Shown in pieces: positions 6,572-12,681 of a DNA stretch of 12,681 nt. The first letter of the stretch is position 1, and every line of letters begins with the position of its first letter. The translations under genes were made by a program, and so were the position numbers. The notes beneath the pieces were generated by a model. That model was not told the origin of the DNA. It ran no database searches and was given only the letters and a program-made list of their open reading frames with translations. The stretch comes from an uncultured Eubacterium sp. (GTDB lineage Bacteria; Bacillota; Clostridia; Lachnospirales; CAG-274): assembly GCA_900543365.1 (NCBI GenBank), contig UQRG01000032.1, positions 1 through 12,681 on the forward strand, written 5' to 3'.

Positions 6572-7444
6572 ATGAGATGTGTAATTGTAACTGGTATGTC
6601 TGGTGCAGGCAAAAGTACAGTTTTAAAGTTTTTGGAGGATATTGGATATTTTTGTGTTGATAATTTACCTCCAAGTCTTATATCAAAGTTTATTGATTTA
6701 TGTTCAACTCCCAACTCAAATATGGCAAATGTAGCTATTGGTGTCGATATAAGAGGAGGAAAGTTATTTGGTGACCTTGCTAATTTTCTTTCTGAAATAA
6801 AAACAGATGAAAACAAAAGTTTTGAAATACTTTATCTTGATAGCGAAAATGAGGTACTTCTTAAAAGATATAAGGAGTCAAGACGCCAACACCCACTTAA
6901 TATAAAGGGTGAAAGGCTTATTGATGGCATTAAAAGCGAAAGAAAACAGCTTGAAAACATTAAAAAAATGGCTGACTATATAATTGATACTTCTCATATG
7001 CTTACAAGACAGTTAAGAACTCAGTTAAGTGAAATTTTTCTTGAAGAAAAGCGTTTTGAAAGCCTAATGATAACTGTGTTGAGTTTTGGCTTTAAATACG
7101 GTATTCCAAGTGATGCTGACCTTGTGTTTGATGTTAGATTTTTACCTAATCCATTTTATATTGATGAGCTAAAGCCACTTACTGGCAATGATGTTGCTGT
7201 GAGAGATTATGTAATGAAGTGGCAGGAGGCTCAAATATTTAGAGATAAGCTTACAGATATGTGTGAGTTCCTTATACCTAACTATATTAAGGAAGGTAAA
7301 AATCAGCTTGTTATTGCTGTTGGCTGTACTGGTGGTAAGCATAGAAGTGTGACTTTGGCTAATGAACTTTATAATAACTTAAAGTCAAAAGGTCATAGTG
7401 TAATTATTGCCCACAGAGATATTGACAAAGATGCAAAGAGGTAG
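6572..7444 (+). CDS. rapZ: RapZ/YvcJ nucleotide-binding regulatory protein
   Basis: A P-loop ATPase/GTPase family protein. In Escherichia coli RapZ guides RNase E to a small RNA controlling glucosamine-6-phosphate synthase. In Bacillus the homologue YvcJ binds nucleotides and affects competence. The exact role here is unknown. It has 290 residues. Walker A is GMSGAGKS (8-15), followed by the family's GYFCVDNLPPSL and by GVDIRGG. The C-terminal domain carries GCTGGKHRS (251-259) and HRD near the end. The start chosen is ATG 6572, giving MRCVIVTGMSGAGKS, with GGGAG at 6559-6563. The frame opens 18 bases earlier at ATG 6554, but that places the ribosome-binding site inside the gene. The last codons contain the -35 and start of the -10 of a promoter for whiA. 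Confidence 0.95.
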   Translation: MRCVIVTGMSGAGKSTVLKFLEDIGYFCVDNLPPSLISKFIDLCSTPNSNMANVAIGVDIRGGKLFGDLANFLSEIKTDENKSFEILYLDSENEVLLKRYKESRRQHPLNIKGERLIDGIKSERKQLENIKKMADYIIDTSHMLTRQLRTQLSEIFLEEKRFESLMITVLSFGFKYGIPSDADLVFDVRFLPNPFYIDELKPLTGNDVAVRDYVMKWQEAQIFRDKLTDMCEFLIPNYIKEGKNQLVIAVGCTGGKHRSVTLANELYNNLKSKGHSVIIAHRDIDKDAKR

Positions 7445-7450
7445 TATACT
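7422..7450 (+). promoter_or_regulatory. Near-consensus sigma-A promoter for whiA-crh, overlapping the end of rapZ
   Basis: A perfect TTGACA (7422-7427) lies 17 bases before TATACT (7445-7450), which matches the -10 consensus at five of six positions. The -35 is within the last rapZ codons and the -10 begins right after its stop. Transcription would start near 7457, about 63 bases before the whiA ATG. This is the best promoter match I found in the window, and it predicts that whiA and the Crh-like gene can be expressed independently of the hprK block. Confidence 0.72.
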
Positions 7451-7519
7451 TATTTGTGTATGATTATTTAACAAATTTTTAATAGTTTGTATTTGCTGTG
7501 TACAATGTGGAGGTGGCTT

Positions 7520-8443
7520 ATGTCTTTTTCATCGGATATTAAGTCTGAATTGCTTTCTAATATGTTGACTATTCAAGACCAACATTGTAAAATTGCAGAA
7601 CTTGAGGCTATAATTAATATTTGTGGTTATGTAAGTGCAGATAACTGTTACAAATTTATTGTTATACATAGTGATAACATTGATATTTTGAAACTAGCTA
7701 TAGACTTAATAGCTGATATTTTTAACATAACTATTAATTTTAGTAATAACGAAATTGTTATTAAGGATAGTAATTTAGTAGATAATATGATAAGAATATT
7801 GGGTATTAAAGATAGTAATGACTTTAGTCTTAATGCACCAATTAACCCTAAAAGCGTAGTAAGAAATTGCTGTAAAAGAGCGTATATTCGTACTGCATTT
7901 GTGTGTTGCGGTTCTGTAAATGACCCAAGCAAGCATTATCACCTTGAATTTGCTGACAATGACTATGAACATTCTAAAAATCTGGTAGAACTTATAAGTG
8001 ATTTTGGCATTGAAATGAAGATTGTTGAAAGAAAAAATCGCTATGTTGTTTATTGCAAGGAGGCAGAGCAAATTGTAGACTTAATTAATGTTATGTCTGC
8101 ATATAAAGCTTTGTTAGAATTTGAAAATCTTAGAGTTGTTAAGGAAGTTAGGAATAATGTAAACCGAATTGTAAATTGCGAAACTGCTAATATTAACAAA
8201 ATTGTCAATACTGCTGTTAGACAAATAGATGATATTAATTATATAGCAGAAAGTAAGGGATTAGATTATTTGCCTGAAAACCTTAGGACTATAGCCGAAG
8301 TTAGACTCTTATATCCTGATTCAAGTCTAAAAGAGTTGGGAGAGTATCTTAATCCGCCTATTGGTAAATCAGGTGTTAATCACAGACTAAAAAAAATTCA
8401 TGAAATTGTTGAAGATTTAAAAGGGGGACATTGTTATGATTAA
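7520..8443 (+). CDS. whiA: DNA-binding protein WhiA
   Basis: WhiA is a Gram-positive DNA-binding protein with a degenerate LAGLIDADG homing-endonuclease-like N-terminal domain and a C-terminal helix-turn-helix. It controls sporulation-associated division genes in Streptomyces and affects division and chromosome segregation in Bacillus. It has 307 residues, usual for the family. The N-terminus is MSFSSDIKSEL. The C-terminal signature LGEYLNPPIGKSGVNHRLKK lies within the last 35 residues. The start ATG at 7520 has GGAGGTGG at 7509-7516. Upstream in-frame codons add residues unlike the family. It has its own probable promoter at 7422-7450 and overlaps the next gene by eight bases. yvcK, often found between rapZ and whiA, is absent. 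Confidence 0.96.
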   Translation: MSFSSDIKSELLSNMLTIQDQHCKIAELEAIINICGYVSADNCYKFIVIHSDNIDILKLAIDLIADIFNITINFSNNEIVIKDSNLVDNMIRILGIKDSNDFSLNAPINPKSVVRNCCKRAYIRTAFVCCGSVNDPSKHYHLEFADNDYEHSKNLVELISDFGIEMKIVERKNRYVVYCKEAEQIVDLINVMSAYKALLEFENLRVVKEVRNNVNRIVNCETANINKIVNTAVRQIDDINYIAESKGLDYLPENLRTIAEVRLLYPDSSLKELGEYLNPPIGKSGVNHRLKKIHEIVEDLKGGHCYD

Positions 8444-8678
8444 GCAAGATATAAAAGTAGGTTCAAGTATGATTGAAAGACCAATTCCTATGTTAGTTCA
8501 GACTGCGGGTAGATTTTCAAGTAGCCTTAGACTTACTATGGACAACAAGGAGATTAACCTTAAGAGTATTATGGGTGTTATATCTATTGGTACGCTTACA
8601 GGTCATAATGTAACAGTTTATGCTGATGGTGCTGATGAGAAAGAAGCTCTTGGTGCTATTGTTGAATTTTTAAGCTAA
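8436..8678 (+). CDS. crh: Crh-like HPr-family protein lacking the catalytic histidine
   Basis: A single HPr-fold domain of 80 residues. HPr carries phosphate on His15 for the sugar phosphotransferase system and is phosphorylated by HprK on Ser46. Here the usual GLHARP is replaced by SMIERP, so the His15 position is Ile13, while Arg17 (R15) is kept. The Ser46 region is intact as KSIMGVISIG, with S44 at the proper 31-residue distance. This pattern matches Crh, the Bacillus catabolite-repression HPr, which has Gln at this place and acts only as a CcpA corepressor after HprK phosphorylation. Crh also lies next to whiA in Bacillus. Its ATG at 8436 overlaps whiA by eight bases, with AAGGGGGA at 8421-8428. 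It cannot act as an ordinary phosphocarrier. Corepressor function is inferred. Confidence 0.88.
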   Translation: MIKQDIKVGSSMIERPIPMLVQTAGRFSSSLRLTMDNKEINLKSIMGVISIGTLTGHNVTVYADGADEKEALGAIVEFLS

Positions 8679-8710
8679 TTTATTTTTTACTTAATATTTT
8701 TGTAGACTAT

Positions 8711-8931
8711 GATAAAGAGGAGTAAATAATTACACTTCTAAGAGAGATGTACTCGTGGCTGTAAGGTACATTGTTGTAAGGATTATTGAAGGTAGCTTTG
8801 GAGTCTTTGTGCTGAAATAGTAGTAGGCACAGCGTTTGCTGCGTTAAAGTTTTTTAAGAGCCTGCTTTTATGTGGGAATTAAGGTGGTACCACGGATACT
8901 TTCGTCCTTAAAGATGAAGGTATCTTTTTTT
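8711..8931 (+). promoter_or_regulatory. T-box riboswitch of valS, valine GUA specifier
   Basis: This leader senses uncharged tRNA-Val. The Stem I base pairs 8712-8718 with 8804-8810. The specifier loop has AGTA (8721-8724) opposite GAA (8788-8790), closed by AATAAT (8725-8730) with ATTATT (8782-8787). The specifier triplet GTA (8792-8794) codes valine and is followed by a purine. The distal arm has an AGAGAG segment (8741-8746) and a stem ATGTAC/GTACAT (8747-8752, 8766-8771). A further stem uses 8822-8828 with 8860-8866. The T-box sequence AAGGTGGTACCACGG is at 8881-8895, and its TGGT would pair with the ACCA end of tRNA-Val. Antiterminator helix TTAAGG/CCTTAA (8879-8884, 8906-8911) competes with the terminator. 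The region 8679-8987 holds no gene besides this leader, and its promoter is not clear. Confidence 0.93.
8895..8931 (+). terminator. T-box attenuator terminator before valS
   Basis: GATAC (8895-8899) pairs with GTATC (8920-8924), and the stem continues through CTTTCGTC with GATGAAGG using wobble pairs. Seven Ts follow (8925-8931). It shares bases 8895-8911 with the antiterminator, so the two folds exclude each other: charged tRNA-Val favours termination, uncharged tRNA-Val favours read-through into valS. Confidence 0.9.
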
Positions 8932-8987
8932 ATATATTATAGTAATTTACAAACTAAAGAAACAAATAACTCTAGGAGGAAACAAAA

Positions 8988-11618
8988 ATGATGAAAGAAA
9001 TGGCAAAAAGCTATGACCCTTCCATTGAAGAAAGAATTTATCAAAACTGGCTTGATAAGGGTTATTTCCACGCCGAAGTTGACAAAAATAAGGAGCCTTT
9101 TACTATTGTAATTCCACCTCCAAATATTACTGGTCATCTTCATATGGGACACGCTTTAGATGAAACTATGCAGGATATTCTTATTCGTTGGAAAAGAATG
9201 CAGGGTTACAATGCTCTTTGGATTCCAGGTACTGACCACGCAGCAATTTCAACAGAGGTTAAGATTGTTAATAAAATGCGTGAAGAAGGTCTTACTAAGG
9301 AGGATGTTGGAAGAGATGGCTTCCTTAAGAGAGCTTGGAAGTGGAAAGAGGAATACGGCGGAACTATTCTTAATCAGTTAAAAAAATTAGGTTCATCTTG
9401 CGATTGGGATAGAGAAAGATTTACAATGGATGAGGGTCTTTCTGATGCCGTACTTACAGTATTTTGCAAGTTGTACGAAAAAGGATATATTTATCAAGGC
9501 GAAAAACTTATTAACTGGTGTCCAACTTGTCAGACAACTATATCTGATGCTGAAGTTGAACACGAAGATAAACAAGGTGGATTTTGGCATATTAAATATC
9601 CTATTAAAGATACTAATAGATTTCTTGAGTTTGCCACTACTAGACCAGAAACTATGTTAGGTGATACTGCTATTGCTGTTCATCCAGATGATGATAGATA
9701 CAAAGATGTTGTAGGAAAGGTTTGTATAGTTCCTTTTGTAAATAGAGAAATACCTATTATTGCTGATACTTATGTTGATATGGAATTTGGTACAGGTGTA
9801 GTTAAGATTACCCCTGCTCATGACCCTAATGACTTTGAAGTTGGTGAAAGACACAATTTAGCTAAAATCAATATTTTAAATGATGATGGTACAATTAATG
9901 CCAATGGTGGCAAGTTTGAGGGTATGGATAGATATGAGGCTAGAAAGCAAATTATCGAAGAACTTGATGAAATGGGTCTTTTCATTAGAAAAGAAGATAT
10001 TAATCACGCTGTAGGTACTCACGATAGATGTCATACTGTTATTGAGCCTCTTATTAAAAAGCAGTGGTTTGTAAAGATGGAAGAACTTGCAAAACCTGCT
10101 CTTGATGCTTATTATAATAAGGACTTAAAGTTTGTTCCAGATAGATTTGGTAAGATTTATACTCATTGGTTAGAGGATATTCACGATTGGTGTATTTCAA
10201 GACAGCTTTGGTGGGGTCACAGAATTCCTGCTTACTACTGTGATTGTGGTGAGGTTATTGTATCTAAGACAGCACCTACTGTTTGTCCTAAGTGTGGTGG
10301 CACTCATATTGTTCAAGATGAGGATTGTCTTGATACTTGGTTCTCATCTGCCTTATGGCCTTTCTCAACTTTAGGTTGGCCAGAAAAGACACCTGAGCTT
10401 GAACACTTCTACCCAACTAGTGTCCTTGTAACAGGCTATGATATTATATTCTTTTGGGTTGTAAGAATGGTATTTTCTGCTATTGAGCAAATGGGTGAAG
10501 TTCCGTTTAAGACAGTTCTTATTCACGGTCTTGTAAGAGATAGTCAAGGTAGAAAAATGAGTAAATCTCTTGGTAATGGTATTGACCCACTTGAAATCAT
10601 TAAGGTTGCTGGTGCTGATGCTTTAAGACTTACTCTTATTACTGGTAATGCTCCTGGTAATGATATGAGATTTTACAACGAAAAAGTAGAAAACAGCAGA
10701 AACTTTGCTAACAAACTTTGGAATGCTTCAAGATTTGTAATGATGCATATTGGTGATAGTGAGCCTAAGTTTGATAAAGATGCTTTAACTGCTGCTGACA
10801 GATGGATTTTAAGTAAGGTTAATTCACTTGCTAAAAATGTTACAGCTAACCTTGATGCTTATGAGCTTGGTATTGCTGTTCAGAATGTATATGATTTTAT
10901 CTGGGACGAATACTGTGACTGGTATATTGAAATGGTTAAGCCTAGACTTTATAATCAAGAGAATCCAACAAGAGAGGCGGCTCTTTGGACATTAAAGACA
11001 GTTCTTATTAATGCTCTTAAGCTTCTTCATCCATTTATGCCGTTTGTTACTGAAGAAATATTTACTTCTATTCAGAGTGAGGAAGAAACAATTATGCTTT
11101 CTAAGTGGCCTCAATATAGCGAAGAATTTAACTTTGCTGATGATGAAAAGGCTATTGAGTTGATGAAAGAGGCTATTAAGTCAATTAGAAATATTAGAGC
11201 AGAAATGAATGTTGCTCCTAGTAAAAAGGCTAATGTAATTGTTGTAAGTGACAATGAAGAAGTTAGAAGTATTTTTGAAAAGGGTAAGGTATTCTTTGCT
11301 CCTTTGGCTTATGCTAGTGATGTTATAGTTCAGGCTGACAAGACTGGTATTAGTGATGATGCAGTGTCTACAGCTATTCATAATGGCGTAATTTATATGC
11401 CTTTTGCTGAACTTGTTGATATAGCTAAGGAAAAGGAAAGACTTGCAAAGGAAAAGGAAAAGCTTATTAAGGAAGTTGAAAGAGTTGAAAAGAAACTTTC
11501 TAATCAAGGCTTTGTTTCTAAGGCACCTGAAAAGGTTATTAATGAAGAAAAGGCTAAACTTGAAAAGTACAGCTCAATGTTAAAGAGTGTTGAGGAACAG
11601 ATTGCAAGGTTAGGCTAA
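8988..11618 (+). CDS. valS: Valyl-tRNA synthetase
   Basis: A class I aminoacyl-tRNA synthetase that charges tRNA-Val and edits misactivated threonine. It has 876 residues, full length. The Rossmann fold has PPPNITGHLHMGH with the HIGH-type motif HMGH (52-55). The CP1 editing domain includes TTRPETMLGD and GVVKITPAHDPNDFEVG. Cysteine pairs in WCPTC (near 178-181) and in CDCG with CPKCGG (roughly 417-440) look like zinc sites. The KMSKS loop is exactly KMSKS at 523-527. An anticodon-binding helical domain follows, then a C-terminal Lys/Glu-rich coiled coil from about 815. The start ATG 8988 has AGGAGG at 8974-8979; ATG 8991 is a possible alternative. It is transcribed alone under the T-box and ends at a shared terminator. 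Confidence 0.98.
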   Translation: MMKEMAKSYDPSIEERIYQNWLDKGYFHAEVDKNKEPFTIVIPPPNITGHLHMGHALDETMQDILIRWKRMQGYNALWIPGTDHAAISTEVKIVNKMREEGLTKEDVGRDGFLKRAWKWKEEYGGTILNQLKKLGSSCDWDRERFTMDEGLSDAVLTVFCKLYEKGYIYQGEKLINWCPTCQTTISDAEVEHEDKQGGFWHIKYPIKDTNRFLEFATTRPETMLGDTAIAVHPDDDRYKDVVGKVCIVPFVNREIPIIADTYVDMEFGTGVVKITPAHDPNDFEVGERHNLAKINILNDDGTINANGGKFEGMDRYEARKQIIEELDEMGLFIRKEDINHAVGTHDRCHTVIEPLIKKQWFVKMEELAKPALDAYYNKDLKFVPDRFGKIYTHWLEDIHDWCISRQLWWGHRIPAYYCDCGEVIVSKTAPTVCPKCGGTHIVQDEDCLDTWFSSALWPFSTLGWPEKTPELEHFYPTSVLVTGYDIIFFWVVRMVFSAIEQMGEVPFKTVLIHGLVRDSQGRKMSKSLGNGIDPLEIIKVAGADALRLTLITGNAPGNDMRFYNEKVENSRNFANKLWNASRFVMMHIGDSEPKFDKDALTAADRWILSKVNSLAKNVTANLDAYELGIAVQNVYDFIWDEYCDWYIEMVKPRLYNQENPTREAALWTLKTVLINALKLLHPFMPFVTEEIFTSIQSEEETIMLSKWPQYSEEFNFADDEKAIELMKEAIKSIRNIRAEMNVAPSKKANVIVVSDNEEVRSIFEKGKVFFAPLAYASDVIVQADKTGISDDAVSTAIHNGVIYMPFAELVDIAKEKERLAKEKEKLIKEVERVEKKLSNQGFVSKAPEKVINEEKAKLEKYSSMLKSVEEQIARLG

Positions 11619-11635
11619 TTTATTTATATTTATAC

Positions 11636-11677
11636 TAAAAGTAGGCTGTTGCATTTAATTGCAACAGCCTACTTTTA
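11636..11677. terminator. Bidirectional terminator between valS and hydF
   Basis: A perfect 18-bp inverted repeat (11636-11653 with 11660-11677) has a six-base loop and the core GTAGGCTGTTGC. It carries A-runs on the left and T-runs on the right, so each strand shows a stem followed by U residues. It lies 17 bases after the valS stop and only three bases beyond the hydF stop, serving both converging genes. Confidence 0.93.
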
Positions 11678-11680
11678 TAC

Positions 11681-12681
11681 TTATTTTAATTTGTTTGCAA
11701 ATTCGGGAAAAACTTTAATACTTCTTTCTAAAATACCTTTAGTATATGCTATAAAAATACCATAATTAGTAATAGGTACACCTTGTTCATTACACAAATA
11801 AATTCTGTGTTTCATTTCTTTTTCATTAAGAGTACAGCCACCACAATGAATAACTGCCTTATATTTACTTAAATCTTTAGGAAATTCAGTACCACTAAAA
11901 AATTCGTAATGAACATTTTTGCCACAATGTTCATCAAGCCATTTAGGTATTTTAACTGTGCCAATATCGTTACATTGTCTGTGGTGAGTGCAGCCTTCTG
12001 CAATTAATATTGTGTCACCGTCTTTTAAATTATCTATAGCTCGAACTGCCTTAATTGCATTGTCAAGGTCACCCTTGTAGCGGGCAAAAAGTATAGAAAA
12101 TGATGTAAGGAAAATATCATCTGGTACAACAGTTTTAACATAGCCAAAGGCTTGAGAATCTGTAATTACCATTTTAGGCTTTTTTCCTAAGTTATTAAGC
12201 GTTTCTTTTAACTCTGTATCTCTTGTAACTACTGAAACAGCACCAGCCTCTAAAATATCTCTTATTGTCTGCTGTTGTGGAAGAATAAGTCTACCTTTTG
12301 GTGCTGCCTTATCAATAGGAACTACAAGAATAACTAAATCATTTGGTTCAAGCTTGTCGCCTATTATTTTTAAGGTTATGTTTTCATTCGGTACAAGGTG
12401 AGAAATCTTTTCTTTAAGTTCCCATATATTTTCTTTTGTTTCTGTGCTTACCCATATAGAATTATTTATATGATATTTATTTTTTACTTTGTCTGCTTTG
12501 TTAAGTATAATTAAGTATGGCAAATTCTTTTCTTTAAATGCGTTTATGATTTCATTATCCTCTGGTTGAAGTCCTATTGTGCCATCAACAACTAAAAGGG
12601 CAATATCAGTTTTGTTTAAAACCTGATAGCTTTTTTCAATTCGCATTTTGCCAAGTTCACCAGTATCGTCAATACCTGGTG
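11681..12681 (-). CDS. hydF: [FeFe]-hydrogenase maturation GTPase HydF, N-terminus cut by the window edge
   Basis: HydF is the scaffold that receives the di-iron precursor made by HydE and HydG and loads it into [FeFe]-hydrogenase HydA. It is a cytosolic GTPase with an iron-sulfur cluster. The frame stays open to the right edge, with 332 residues visible; about 60-80, including the P-loop, lie outside. The ATG complement at 12644-12646 is internal, because PGIDDTGELGK precedes it and contains the end of the GTPase G3 motif. G4 is NKAD. The C-terminal cluster domain has the HydF signature CxHx45HCxxC: C230, H232, H278, C279 and C282, counted from the first visible residue. Hydrogenase genes are not in the window. 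The gene converges on valS. Confidence 0.95.
   Translation of the reverse strand, partial: PGIDDTGELGKMRIEKSYQVLNKTDIALLVVDGTIGLQPEDNEIINAFKEKNLPYLIILNKADKVKNKYHINNSIWVSTETKENIWELKEKISHLVPNENITLKIIGDKLEPNDLVILVVPIDKAAPKGRLILPQQQTIRDILEAGAVSVVTRDTELKETLNNLGKKPKMVITDSQAFGYVKTVVPDDIFLTSFSILFARYKGDLDNAIKAVRAIDNLKDGDTILIAEGCTHHRQCNDIGTVKIPKWLDEHCGKNVHYEFFSGTEFPKDLSKYKAVIHCGGCTLNEKEMKHRIYLCNEQGVPITNYGIFIAYTKGILERSIKVFPEFANKLK

Noticed and set aside
6286..6816. 176-codon minus-strand open frame across the murB-rapZ gap
   Set aside because: Both ends are antisense to conserved coding sequence, with no ribosome-binding site or family resemblance seen.
7487..7519. Extended whiA start giving MYLLCTMWRWL before MSFSSDIKSEL
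   Set aside because: The strong GGAGGTGG site at 7509-7516 sits inside this extension, and the family starts at MSFSS.
8685..8713. TTTACT-N16-TATGAT as the valS promoter
   Set aside because: It would start transcription inside Stem I of the T-box and remove its 5' strand, so it is unlikely to be the working promoter.

Overview
The window is an AT-rich stretch of a low-GC, Gram-positive-type bacterial chromosome, best matched to an anaerobic member of the Clostridia. The evidence is gene order and content. A ylxM-ffh-rpsP-khpA-rimM-trmD translation/secretion block is followed by hprK, a ROK sugar kinase, murB, rapZ, whiA and an HPr-like gene. A T-box-controlled valS and a gene for HydF, the maturase of [FeFe]-hydrogenase, complete the window. 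HPr kinase, WhiA, Crh-like proteins and T-boxes point to Firmicutes, and HydF points to a hydrogen-metabolising anaerobe. The exact genus cannot be read from the sequence.

Layout. Positions 1-3469 carry the + strand block: ylxM (cut by the left edge), ffh, rpsP, khpA, an internal rho-independent terminator, rimM and trmD. These serve co-translational targeting, the small ribosomal subunit, and tRNA modification. trmD is frame-disrupted. Its first 180 residues are normal, then the frame is lost at the conserved linker and the C-terminal domain lies in another frame up to 3469. rplS, the usual next gene, does not follow.

A promoter (TTGAAA-N17-TACAAT) at 3564-3592 starts a second block: hprK, a ROK kinase, murB, rapZ, whiA and a Crh-like gene (3642-8678). 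It joins carbon-catabolite signalling (HprK and its Ser-phosphorylatable partner) with glucose phosphorylation, peptidoglycan precursor synthesis and two regulators of envelope and division functions. A near-consensus promoter (TTGACA-N17-TATACT, 7422-7450) straddles the end of rapZ and should drive whiA and crh separately. The HPr-like protein has Ile where HPr has its phosphoacceptor His15 but keeps the Ser46 site, so it looks like Crh rather than a sugar-transport phosphocarrier. yvcK (mgfK), which often sits between rapZ and whiA, is absent here.

A T-box riboswitch (about 8711-8931) with a GUA valine specifier, T-box bulge and competing terminator controls valS (8988-11618). An 18-bp inverted repeat (11636-11677) ends both valS and the convergent minus-strand hydF, which runs off the right edge.

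Most of the window is conserved housekeeping DNA, and I saw no mobile element, CRISPR array, tRNA or rRNA gene. The observations most worth checking are the broken trmD and the Crh-like protein encoded close to HprK. I found no clear evidence of a wholly undescribed system.
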